DNA of 64,000 nt from Flavobacteriales bacterium (GTDB lineage: Bacteria; Bacteroidota; Bacteroidia; Flavobacteriales_D; Parvicellaceae): positions 372,001 through 436,000 of the forward strand of contig JACJZN010000006.1 of the NCBI GenBank assembly GCA_020635565.1, in the 5' to 3' direction. Below are positions 49,957-57,736 of this stretch, piece by piece. Positions within the stretch are counted from its first letter, which is position 1; every line of letters starts with the position of its first letter. The notes under the pieces were generated by a model. The model was not told the DNA's origin, made no database searches, and saw only the letters and a list, made by a program, of their open reading frames with translations. The translations under genes and the position numbers were made by a program.

Positions 49957-50514
49957 TTGGCAAAGCAAGCAAGTTTCATTAAAGAGTTCTTCAAAGCAAG
50001 AAGACAAGTTGGTGCATTGGCTCCTAGTTCTAAATTTCTGATGAAAAAAATGATCAAGCCAATTGATTTTAGCACTGCCAAATGCATTATCGAATTAGGT
50101 CCTGGAAATGGTATTTTTACGAAAGGAATTCTGGAACAAATGAATTCTGATTGCAAATTGTTCAGTTTCGAATTAAATCAGTCTTTCTACGAACAAATCA
50201 AATCTGAGATTAACGATCACCGACTTACTCTGCTTAACAGAAGCGCGGAGGATATTATTTCTGTTATAGAGGAATATGGAATTGAAAAGGTGGATTATAT
50301 TGTTTCGTCACTGCCATTAACGGTTATTCCTTCTGAAATAAAAACCGTCATACTTGATCGTGCCAAAAATGCTCTATCTGATGACGGAAAATACATCCAA
50401 TTTCAATATACGCTGAATGCCAAAAAGCTATTGGAGGAAAGATTTTCAAGTGTCAAAATTGAATTCACTGCTGCAAATTTCCCTCCGGCATTTATTTATC
50501 AGTGTTCTAACTGA
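49957..50514 (+). CDS. SAM-dependent methyltransferase
   Basis: A 185-residue class I methyltransferase. IIELGPGNGIFTKGIL near 44-60 is the SAM-binding motif I, LFSFELNQSFYEQI near 67-80 supplies the acidic motif II, and DYIVSSLPLTVIPSE near 114-128 the motif IV-like segment. The N-terminal FFKARRQVGALAPSSKFLMKKMI and overall size are like phosphatidylethanolamine N-methyltransferases or small rRNA-dimethylase relatives; substrate uncertain. The start is TTG at 49957. Its 3' end overlaps the convergent oxidoreductase gene by 8 bases. Confidence 0.75.
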   Translation: MAKQASFIKEFFKARRQVGALAPSSKFLMKKMIKPIDFSTAKCIIELGPGNGIFTKGILEQMNSDCKLFSFELNQSFYEQIKSEINDHRLTLLNRSAEDIISVIEEYGIEKVDYIVSSLPLTVIPSEIKTVILDRAKNALSDDGKYIQFQYTLNAKKLLEERFSSVKIEFTAANFPPAFIYQCSN

Positions 50515-51472
50515 TTTTTTTCATAATCTCCAATGCTACTCTCAATGCTCTATCTCCATCATGAATACTAACTGGAGGTTCTGAGTCTGTCTGTATTGCT
50601 TTAACAAAGGCTTTTAATTCTTCTTCAATTGCATTAACCTGTGAAACCTCTTCTTTAATTACATCGATTTGGCGATGTCCTTTTTCTCCAAGATCGATAG
50701 TCAAGGCAAATGGATCTACATTATTTGGATCAACATCCTTCATTTTAATTACCTCTTTCTCTTTATTCAAAAAGTCAACGGCCACGTATGCATCCTTTTG
50801 AAAGAACCTAGCCTTTCTCATATTCTTCATACTCATTCTACTAGCTGTAATATTTGCTACACAACCATTATCAAATTCTATTCTGGCGTTCGCGATATCC
50901 GGAGTATCACTTACCACAGCTACTCCACTAGCCGAAATATTTTTAACATTGCTATTTACCACACTTAGAATCACATCAATGTCGTGGATCATGAGGTCAA
51001 GAACGACTGAAACATCAGTTCCCCGTGGATTAAACTGAGCCAAGCGATGAGTTTCAATAAACATCGGATCATTTAAATCCTCAATAACAGAAGTAAAAGC
51101 TGGATTAAACCTCTCTACATGTCCTACCTGTACTTTTACATTTGCTTCTATACACAGTTCAATCAATTTCCTTGACTCTTCCAGCGTTTCTGTTAGAGGT
51201 TTTTCCACGAAAACATGCTTAAAATTCCGCATTGCCATCTGAGCTATTTCAAAATGAGATATGGTTGGCGTTACGATGTCCACTGCATCAACCTTCCTGA
51301 TCAATTCATCCAGATCATCAAATGCCTGAACTCCATATTCCTCACTTACTGCCTTTCTGACCTCTTCTGAAACATCATAGAATCCAATCAGTTCGGCAAA
51401 TTCAGCAGCCTTTAATATTCTGATATGAATTTTCCCAAGGTGTCCAGCACCTATCACTCCTATTTTAAGCAT
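50507..51472 (-). CDS. Gfo/Idh/MocA-family oxidoreductase
   Basis: NAD(P)-dependent dehydrogenase of 321 residues. The Rossmann start KIGVIGAGHLGKIHIRIL has GAGHLG, and the family lysine is in FVEKPLTETLEESRKL near 95. The C-terminal half is the usual alpha/beta fold with HDIDVILSV. Members reduce or oxidise sugars and derivatives; no specific substrate follows from the context. The last 8 bases overlap the methyltransferase gene convergently. Confidence 0.88.
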   Translation of the reverse strand: MLKIGVIGAGHLGKIHIRILKAAEFAELIGFYDVSEEVRKAVSEEYGVQAFDDLDELIRKVDAVDIVTPTISHFEIAQMAMRNFKHVFVEKPLTETLEESRKLIELCIEANVKVQVGHVERFNPAFTSVIEDLNDPMFIETHRLAQFNPRGTDVSVVLDLMIHDIDVILSVVNSNVKNISASGVAVVSDTPDIANARIEFDNGCVANITASRMSMKNMRKARFFQKDAYVAVDFLNKEKEVIKMKDVDPNNVDPFALTIDLGEKGHRQIDVIKEEVSQVNAIEEELKAFVKAIQTDSEPPVSIHDGDRALRVALEIMKKIS

Positions 51473-51489
51473 GTCATCAGGTTTTATAA

Positions 51490-51497
51490 CAAAAGTA
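51490..51497 (-). promoter_or_regulatory. Putative -7 box for the Gfo/Idh gene
   Basis: TACTTTTG on the minus strand, exact TAnnTTTG, 17 bases before the ATG at 51472. Confidence 0.42.
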
Positions 51498-51599
51498 TCG
51501 TATGAGAAGTAGTTCTTTACTCGAGATCCCTAATATTATTAACAACTTAATTTTAGCATTAAAGAACTTTTAACTATTTCGATTTCCATTGCGATGTTC

Positions 51600-51607
51600 T
51601 ATTTTTG
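51600..51607 (+). promoter_or_regulatory. Putative -7 box for pcm, leaderless
   Basis: TATTTTTG, exact TAnnTTTG, ending 6 bases before the pcm ATG at 51614. It covers the alternative TTG start at 51605, which supports the ATG. Confidence 0.45.
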
Positions 51608-51613
51608 TTCACC

Positions 51614-52270
51614 ATGTTTGAAACCGAAGACACATTTAGGCATCAGGGTATGCGAAAAGGGCTAGTAAGCCTTCTCAGAGAAAAAAAAATCGCTTCTGAA
51701 GAAGTATTGGATGCTATCGGTAAGATACCAAGACATATGTTCTTCGACAGTGTATTTCATCATAATTTCGCTTATGAAGATCTTGCATTTCCAATTGGTG
51801 CAGGCCAAACGATTTCTCAGCCTTCAACCGTAGCATTCCAAAGCACTTTACTGGAAATACAAAAAGGTAACAAGATTCTGGAAATTGGCACTGGCAGTGG
51901 ATATCAAACCGCTGTTCTTCTGGAACTAGGTGCAAAAGTACACTCTATTGAACGCCAAAGAGAACTCTTCGCTACCACAAAAAATGTATTACAACGTTTA
52001 GGATATAGAGCGAATTTATATTTCGGAGACGGATTTGAGGGAAAGGACTCCTTTGCTCCATTCGATAAAATCATCGTAACATGTGGGGCGCCATTTATCC
52101 CTCCAAAATTATTGGATCAACTAGCCAATGATGGCAAAATGGTCATTCCTGTTGGAGAAGGAAAAACCCAAATTATGAAATTGATTTCAAAGGATTCAAA
52201 CGGGGACATCTACGAGGAATCTTTTGGTAATTTCAGTTTTGTTCCCATGCTCAATGACAAACAATATTAA
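51614..52270 (+). CDS. pcm: Protein-L-isoaspartate O-methyltransferase
   Basis: Repairs isoaspartyl damage in proteins by methylating L-isoaspartate with SAM. From the ATG at 51614 it has 218 residues. Typical segments are IPRHMFFDS near 36, AYEDLAFPIGAGQTISQPSTVAFQ near 53-76, and the SAM motif ILEIGTGSGYQTAVLLELG. DKIIVTCGAPFIPPKLLDQLANDGKMVIPVG is the conserved post-motif region. Length and order match the family. Stands alone between divergent genes. Confidence 0.94.
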   Translation: MFETEDTFRHQGMRKGLVSLLREKKIASEEVLDAIGKIPRHMFFDSVFHHNFAYEDLAFPIGAGQTISQPSTVAFQSTLLEIQKGNKILEIGTGSGYQTAVLLELGAKVHSIERQRELFATTKNVLQRLGYRANLYFGDGFEGKDSFAPFDKIIVTCGAPFIPPKLLDQLANDGKMVIPVGEGKTQIMKLISKDSNGDIYEESFGNFSFVPMLNDKQY

Positions 52271-52302
52271 CAGCACATCAACGTTTGAGATAAAAATATT
52301 TT

Positions 52303-52971
52303 ATGAAATTTCTTCTTATATCTGTATTTACCTTGTGGTCTTTCATCTCTTTCTCTCAAGATCGTGATGAGACAAATATTAGTATAGAGACCCAATTTCA
52401 ACTTTTCAATAGTTCAGGGGAATCTAATAACAACCTAAAAATTCGTTATCACTTTAATGATAAACATGTTCTTCGAACCAATTGGACCTTTTCTTTCGCT
52501 TCCATCAAGAATGAAATTCTGGAAACAGATGGAGACGGAGTTGGGACCATTGAATCTATTGGGGCTAGTCACAATATTTCTCTCGGCTATGAAAGACATT
52601 TTAATTACGACAAAATGTCCCCATACCTAGGTACATCTATTGGCTATGGTTTTGGTAACGATAGCGAATATGGTTCAAGGACAGATGGAAGTACTTTTAT
52701 TAATGACTTCAATTATTCACAGGAACAAAAAATCAGTTCAGTATCTATAGATGTTTTCTCGGGATTTGATTTCAATATATATAAAGGTCTTTATTTAGGA
52801 ACAGAAATCGGACTTCGATTTGTTAACAGCAAAATTCACAGAGGAGAATTAAAGACTGAGGATGCTTCATCTACAACAGATGCAACTACTATTACATCGA
52901 TTCCTGAACAAAAATCTTCCACGCTTTCTCTAGTAAACATGGGGGTCGTGAGAGTAGGATGGAAGTTCTAA
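52303..52971 (+). CDS. Exported outer-membrane-barrel-like protein
   Basis: A 222-residue protein with a signal peptide (MKFLLISVFTLWSFISFSQ) and strand-rich body in the manner of small outer-membrane barrels: LKIRYHFNDKHVLRTNWTFSF, NISLGYERHFNYDKMSPYLGTSIGYGFG, GLYLGTEIGLRFVNSK and a terminal strand ending in aromatic Phe (GVVRVGWKF). No enzyme motif. Starts 32 bases after pcm. Function unknown. Confidence 0.72.
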   Translation: MKFLLISVFTLWSFISFSQDRDETNISIETQFQLFNSSGESNNNLKIRYHFNDKHVLRTNWTFSFASIKNEILETDGDGVGTIESIGASHNISLGYERHFNYDKMSPYLGTSIGYGFGNDSEYGSRTDGSTFINDFNYSQEQKISSVSIDVFSGFDFNIYKGLYLGTEIGLRFVNSKIHRGELKTEDASSTTDATTITSIPEQKSSTLSLVNMGVVRVGWKF

Positions 52972-52993
52972 CCAAAAAAAATTGCAACCTTTT

Positions 52994-53011
52994 TGAAACT
53001 CCTCCGTTTCA
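52994..53011 (+). other. Weak hairpin after the 52303 gene
   Basis: TGAAAC-TCCTCC-GTTTCA, a 6-bp stem with a 6-base loop 22 bases after the stop of the 52303 gene. There is no T run after it, so termination is uncertain. Confidence 0.3.
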
Positions 53012-53110
53012 GGTCTCCGAAAGTGTAAATCTTTAGAATTATATTCTGTAATTAACAATTTTAGGTTAACAAATCAATTTCACCTAAACAAGCACAGATA
53101 GTTTAAGATT

Positions 53111-53118
53111 TACCTTTG
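53111..53118 (+). promoter_or_regulatory. Putative -7 box for the 53145 barrel gene
   Basis: TACCTTTG, exact TAnnTTTG, 26 bases before the ATG at 53145. A possible in-frame start at 53121 would lie too close to the box to be transcribed fully, which favours 53145. Confidence 0.48.
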
Positions 53119-53144
53119 AATTGAAAAACTATAAATTTATCATT

Positions 53145-53984
53145 ATGAAAAGAAAAGCACTTTTTGTTGCAGCATTCGTAGGTCTAGGATCTATCGCTAA
53201 TGCACAAACTACTCAGGTGACGAATGACAAGGGTACAGTTGTTACGCCAGAAGCTGGTGACTGGGCTATTGGATTCAACGCTGCTCCTATCTTTGATTAC
53301 GTAGGAAATGCATTTAACGGATCAACTGGAAACAGTTTGTCTACTCAGTTTGTTAACTCAAACAATGCTATCTACGGTAAAATGTTCATTGATGAGAATA
53401 CAGCTTACAGAGCATCTGTTAGATTAATGTATGGATCAGGAACTACAATTTCTTTACAAGATACAAACACTGTAGATGCTGCTCCTGATTATTTGGAGAA
53501 CAAAATTAAAGCTTCTGGAGCTGGTGTCGTATTAGGTGCTGGTATTGAGAAAAGAAGAGGACATGGTAGACTTCAAGGATACTATGGTGGTGAAGCTTTG
53601 ATCACGTTAGGAGGAACTACTCCAAACATGAAGTATGAGTATGCTTTAGCAATGGATACTGCTAACTTAAATGCAGGTCTAGTTACTAACGGTAGAACTC
53701 TTTCTTCTAAAGCTGGTTCTACGTTCGGAATCGGAGTGAGAGGATTTATCGGAGCTGAGTACTTTGTACTTCCTAAAATCTCTATTGCTGCTGAATACGG
53801 ATGGGGTCTAGGATTCAGTACTACTGGAGCTGGTGAAACAGTTTCTGAAGTATACGGATTCGAAACTTCAACTGCTACAACTGAAACAGTATTTGAATTG
53901 ACTACTATGACTGGAAAGTCTAGCAGCTTCAATATTGATACTGACAACTGGGGTGGTGCAATCAGAGTTATGTTCCACTTCTAA
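53145..53984 (+). CDS. Abundant outer-membrane beta-barrel protein
   Basis: A 279-residue exported protein from the ATG at 53145, with signal peptide MKRKALFVAAFVGLGSIANAQ and a barrel-like body: GDWAIGFNAAPIFDYVGNAF, AYRASVRLMYGSG, GVVLGAGIEKRRGHGRLQGYYGGEAL, GIGVRGFIGAEYFVLPKISIAAEYGWGLGF and the terminal strand GGAIRVMFHF. Codon choice is markedly biased to a few codons (GCT, GGA/GGT, AAC, TCT), unlike neighbours, which suggests strong expression. A strong promoter box precedes it and a strong terminator follows, so it is a single-gene unit. Possibly a major porin-type protein; role unknown. Confidence 0.75.
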   Translation: MKRKALFVAAFVGLGSIANAQTTQVTNDKGTVVTPEAGDWAIGFNAAPIFDYVGNAFNGSTGNSLSTQFVNSNNAIYGKMFIDENTAYRASVRLMYGSGTTISLQDTNTVDAAPDYLENKIKASGAGVVLGAGIEKRRGHGRLQGYYGGEALITLGGTTPNMKYEYALAMDTANLNAGLVTNGRTLSSKAGSTFGIGVRGFIGAEYFVLPKISIAAEYGWGLGFSTTGAGETVSEVYGFETSTATTETVFELTTMTGKSSSFNIDTDNWGGAIRVMFHF

Positions 53985-54002
53985 TCGAAGTAAAACAAAT
54001 TG

Positions 54003-54042
54003 AAAAAACCAGACCTGCTTTTGCAGCGTCTGGTTTTTTTTT
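54003..54042 (+). terminator. Intrinsic terminator after the barrel gene
   Basis: Stem CCAGAC-CTGC / GCAG-(C)-GTCTGG around a TTTT loop at 54009-54033, then T9. It lies 24 bases past the stop at 53984. The A run before the stem may also allow reverse termination. Confidence 0.9.
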
Positions 54043-54056
54043 GGCTCAAACTGACT

Positions 54057-54064
54057 TACCTTTG
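54057..54064 (+). promoter_or_regulatory. Putative -7 box for the WD40-caspase gene
   Basis: TACCTTTG, exact TAnnTTTG, 16 bases before the ATG at 54081 and right after the terminator of the barrel gene. Confidence 0.45.
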
Positions 54065-54080
54065 CAAAAAATAGTCAGTT

Positions 54081-57000
54081 ATGAGAATTTTATTATTTGC
54101 TATCCTTTTATCATTCACTCTACCCTATCATTCTCAGGAAGTAGAATTAGTCACCCAGGAAAAAGTGCTGGGTGTAATCAACGATATAAAGTATAGTCCT
54201 AATGGCAAATATGTAGCATCTACCAACTCAAGAGACAACTACATCATGATTTGGGATGTAAGATCTGCAAAATTGATTGGAAAGTTAATTGGTCACCAAA
54301 AACCAATTACTAAGTTCTTCTTTAATCCTGTTAAAGATGAAATCGTATCACTTGATGAAGATAACCTGTGTTATTATTGGAATCTAAATACATGGAATAA
54401 ATACGATAGCTCAAAACTTAGCTACGGTCAGGAGATTGTCTCATTTGATCCTTCAGGAGAATTTCTACTCTCTTTCAAATCAAATCAACTGATATCCTTA
54501 AAGGGAACTGAAGAAAATACTATTTATAAGAGTAAGGGGGGGATCAATGCGATCTCTTCAATTGCATCCGATAAAAACCTCATATGGTTAGCAACATCCA
54601 AAGGGGCAGTTCTTCTTGACTATAAGAAAGGATCAGAAATTCAGGAGATCAAAGTAAATTCCCAATATTCGCTGAAATCTATCCATGGCACTAAAGAAAA
54701 AGTTGCTTTCGTCACCACTATTAAAGGCGAAGTATTCGTGGTAAATGAAAACGGTAGTGTGACAAAAGAATTCAGCGGAGTTAAAGATCCGATTGGTTTG
54801 GACGCATCTGCCTATGTTGCTAGATTAGCCATGATTGATCAGGATGGTAGTGTTAAAGTTTATGATAAAGAAGGACAATTGATTTCCACTTTGAAAGACG
54901 AAGAATCTGGTGAAAAGACAAAAGTAATCTCATTCAGTTATCAGGGTGAAAGTATTGCAGCAGCAGGATACAAAACTTTATTACTGGATAAGATCTATTC
55001 TAAGAATAATGTGATACAGATCTGGAATGTAAAAAGAGAAAACATGATCAAGCTTCTAAAAGGAAATGTAAATCCAATAGACGCTTTTGCTTTTAGTCCA
55101 GCTGATAATTTTCTTTATACCCTAAGAGGTCAACAACTGGATATTTGGTCACTTAACAGTGCACAACGATTAGGAACTTACTTGTTTCCAGAAAGAAAAC
55201 TCGAGATAAAAGATAGAGGAAAAGACAATGTGGTTCAGAAAACAGAAGAAACGAAAGAAGACATTAAAGATAAAGCTAGTAATACTACTATAACTGCAAA
55301 TAAGGTTAATAAGTGGAAGCAAATGGCGACAGGAGATTTTAGCAGCATCAAAGATGATGCGAAAAATAAGATTGATGAGAAGACTACTGCAGCCAAGACC
55401 TATGCAAAAGAGGAAAGCAAACTAGCCGGAAAAGCCGCTTTTAGAAGATTCGGCTTTCAGGAGGATCAGATCATTATTTCCCCGAAAGGTAATTACATGC
55501 TAACTGTCTTCAAAAATGACGAGGTGAGACTTTATAGTCTGGAAAATGGACTTCCTACCTACATTGACTACGTAAAGACTGGACAAAAGGAATTCTATGA
55601 TATCATTTTTGACCACGAAGAAAAGTACATTGCAGTAGGAGGCAGCGGAATGACTCCCTTGTCAATCATCTACATTGAAGATATTCAGAAAACAACCGAT
55701 AAACAATTGGAAGTAACAGAAACTGAAGATCTTAAAATGAACGGAATGTTCCAGGCAGCGAATGCTATAACTCTTTCAAACGATGGCAATTATCTTGTTG
55801 CAGCATTCAATACAGGTAGAATTGTGGCTTGGAGAACGAACAGCTGGTATCGTGTTCTGGATTTCAACATGCGTCTAACTATGTCCAGAAAACCATTCAT
55901 TGGATTCAGCGAAAAGGGTGATAAACTGTTTGTGAATACTGGACTTGGCATTTATTCTTATGATTTTACTACCGTTATGGGAAGTTCTTCTAATTCTGAG
56001 GAAACTCTTTCAAATATTACAGGAATCAAAAAGGCTAAAGTATCTGGATTTCCTGTAATGACCCATAGACCTTTGGATCACGTTATCGCAATAGACGATA
56101 ACAACATCAACTTTATGGACATCATTGATGACAAGATCAATCAAACACATCCTATACCTTGCAACCTGGTAACTGACGTTCAGGTAAATAAATTTGGATA
56201 TGTAGGAGTGAGTTCAAAAGACGGATCGTTAACCATCTTTGATCCTGAAACTGGAAAGGAACGATTTGTGATGGTTGGAGAAAATGAAAATGCAATCTTT
56301 AAAACTCCCGATCAGTACTATAAGATTACAAAAGAAGGACAAGACCTTGTAACTTTCAAAGTAGGAAGCGAAGCCTACCCTTTTGAACAGTTCGATGCCA
56401 AATTCAACCGTCCTGACATCGTTTTAAAAGCCATGAATAGCGAAGATCATGAACTACTTGAACTTTATAAAATGGCGCATCAGAAGCGTTTAAAGAAGTT
56501 AGGTTTGAATGAAAATGACCTAGGTAACATTAGCACTTTGCCGATCGTTACAATTAATGATCTTGAAACACTTCCTTTAACTACAGAGAAACGTCAAGTG
56601 ACTTTTCATATTACAGCTGACGCTAAAAATGGCTCTCTAGGCAGATTAAAGGTATGGAATAATGATGTTCCAATTTACGGTATTCAGGGTAAAGAAATAA
56701 GCGGTACTTCATTAAATGAAACAATTTCCGTACAATTAACTTCAGGAAAAAACAAGATTCAGGTGGCTGTTTCTGGGAAGAATGGACTAGAGAGTTTAAA
56801 AGAAACAATTGAAGTGTATTGTACTGATGAAGCGAAACCAAATTTATATCTAGTGACCATCGGAACCTCACAATACAAAGACTCTCGGTACAATCTTAAC
56901 TATGCAGCAAAAGATGCAAAGGATTTGGCCAAGATATTTGAAACCAACAAGGGCATTTATGGACAAGTATTTACTAAAACAATTACTGACAAAGAATCTA

Positions 57001-57647
57001 CTATTGAGAACATCAAAAACTTGAAGGAATTCTTTGACAACGCAAAGATAGATGACGTTGTAATGGTATTTGTAGCAGGACACGGCTTGCTGGATGTGAA
57101 TTACGATTATTACTACGGCACTCATAATGTCAACTTCAACAAACCATCAGAACATGGTCTTGCCTACAACTTACTCGAAGCACTGTTAGACAATATCGCA
57201 CCTTTGAAACGTATTTTGATAATGGACACTTGCCATAGTGGTGAAGTGGAGGAAGAAGAAATATTGGTGAGTAATGATGAAGTTGACGAAAATGAAGATG
57301 TAATGTTCAGATCAGTTGGCCCCGCATTATCTACGATTGAAGCTAGTCCTTCAAAAATGATGAAGGAACTTTTTACAGATCTTAGAAGAGGAACTGGGGC
57401 AACTGTATTGTCTTCAGCTGGAGGTGCTGAATTTGCAATGGAAAGTTCTGAATGGAAAAATGGACTATTTACTTACAGTCTTTTATTTGGATTGAGAAAT
57501 GGGTCCGCAGATCTTAACGAAGACGGACAGATTATGTTGTCGGAGTTGCAAATCTATGTTTCTGACATGGTAACTAAACTTTCCCATGGAAAACAGACTC
57601 CAACTGCAAGAATTCAGAATCAAGAATTAGATTATCCCATTTGGTAA
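54081..57647 (+). CDS. Exported WD40-repeat protein with C-terminal caspase-like (C14) domain
   Basis: A 1188-residue protein. The N-terminus (MRILLFAILLSFTLPYHSQ) is a signal peptide, so the mature protein lies in or beyond the periplasm. Two WD40-type propellers are visible at about 30-370 and 450-740. Between them is a charged, Lys/Glu/Ala-rich segment (about 385-445) that looks helical. A beta-sandwich follows at about 825-915, then the caspase domain from about 922: LYLVTIGTSQYKD, His1001 in VAGHGLL and Cys1051 in MDTCHSGE. The dyad is intact. Such metacaspase-like peptidases usually cleave after Arg or Lys; substrate unknown. A DPP IV-type peptidase gene follows. The family is known; this architecture with export signal is less usual. 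Confidence 0.87.
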   Translation: MRILLFAILLSFTLPYHSQEVELVTQEKVLGVINDIKYSPNGKYVASTNSRDNYIMIWDVRSAKLIGKLIGHQKPITKFFFNPVKDEIVSLDEDNLCYYWNLNTWNKYDSSKLSYGQEIVSFDPSGEFLLSFKSNQLISLKGTEENTIYKSKGGINAISSIASDKNLIWLATSKGAVLLDYKKGSEIQEIKVNSQYSLKSIHGTKEKVAFVTTIKGEVFVVNENGSVTKEFSGVKDPIGLDASAYVARLAMIDQDGSVKVYDKEGQLISTLKDEESGEKTKVISFSYQGESIAAAGYKTLLLDKIYSKNNVIQIWNVKRENMIKLLKGNVNPIDAFAFSPADNFLYTLRGQQLDIWSLNSAQRLGTYLFPERKLEIKDRGKDNVVQKTEETKEDIKDKASNTTITANKVNKWKQMATGDFSSIKDDAKNKIDEKTTAAKTYAKEESKLAGKAAFRRFGFQEDQIIISPKGNYMLTVFKNDEVRLYSLENGLPTYIDYVKTGQKEFYDIIFDHEEKYIAVGGSGMTPLSIIYIEDIQKTTDKQLEVTETEDLKMNGMFQAANAITLSNDGNYLVAAFNTGRIVAWRTNSWYRVLDFNMRLTMSRKPFIGFSEKGDKLFVNTGLGIYSYDFTTVMGSSSNSEETLSNITGIKKAKVSGFPVMTHRPLDHVIAIDDNNINFMDIIDDKINQTHPIPCNLVTDVQVNKFGYVGVSSKDGSLTIFDPETGKERFVMVGENENAIFKTPDQYYKITKEGQDLVTFKVGSEAYPFEQFDAKFNRPDIVLKAMNSEDHELLELYKMAHQKRLKKLGLNENDLGNISTLPIVTINDLETLPLTTEKRQVTFHITADAKNGSLGRLKVWNNDVPIYGIQGKEISGTSLNETISVQLTSGKNKIQVAVSGKNGLESLKETIEVYCTDEAKPNLYLVTIGTSQYKDSRYNLNYAAKDAKDLAKIFETNKGIYGQVFTKTITDKESTIENIKNLKEFFDNAKIDDVVMVFVAGHGLLDVNYDYYYGTHNVNFNKPSEHGLAYNLLEALLDNIAPLKRILIMDTCHSGEVEEEEILVSNDEVDENEDVMFRSVGPALSTIEASPSKMMKELFTDLRRGTGATVLSSAGGAEFAMESSEWKNGLFTYSLLFGLRNGSADLNEDGQIMLSELQIYVSDMVTKLSHGKQTPTARIQNQELDYPIW

Positions 57648-57707
57648 ATAAATTTAGGTTCAATTCTTGTAATACATGAGCGGCTTTCAGAAGATAATCC
57701 TATTCAT

Positions 57708-57715
57708 TATCTTTG
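57708..57715 (+). promoter_or_regulatory. Putative -7 box for the DPP IV-type peptidase gene
   Basis: TATCTTTG, exact TAnnTTTG, 21 bases before the ATG at 57737. Confidence 0.42.
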
Positions 57716-57736
57716 AAATTATAATTTAAATCGCTC

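Noticed and set aside
51605..51613. A TTG start giving pcm three more residues
   Set aside because: It lies inside the TATTTTTG box, so the transcript would probably begin after it; the ATG at 51614 fits the family.
53121..53144. Upstream TTG start giving the abundant barrel protein eight more residues
   Set aside because: It begins within three bases of the -7 box and would disturb the signal peptide; the ATG at 53145 starts a normal one.
56623..57125. Antisense open frames inside the WD40-caspase gene
   Set aside because: They are opposite-strand shadows with no start signal or protein-like composition.
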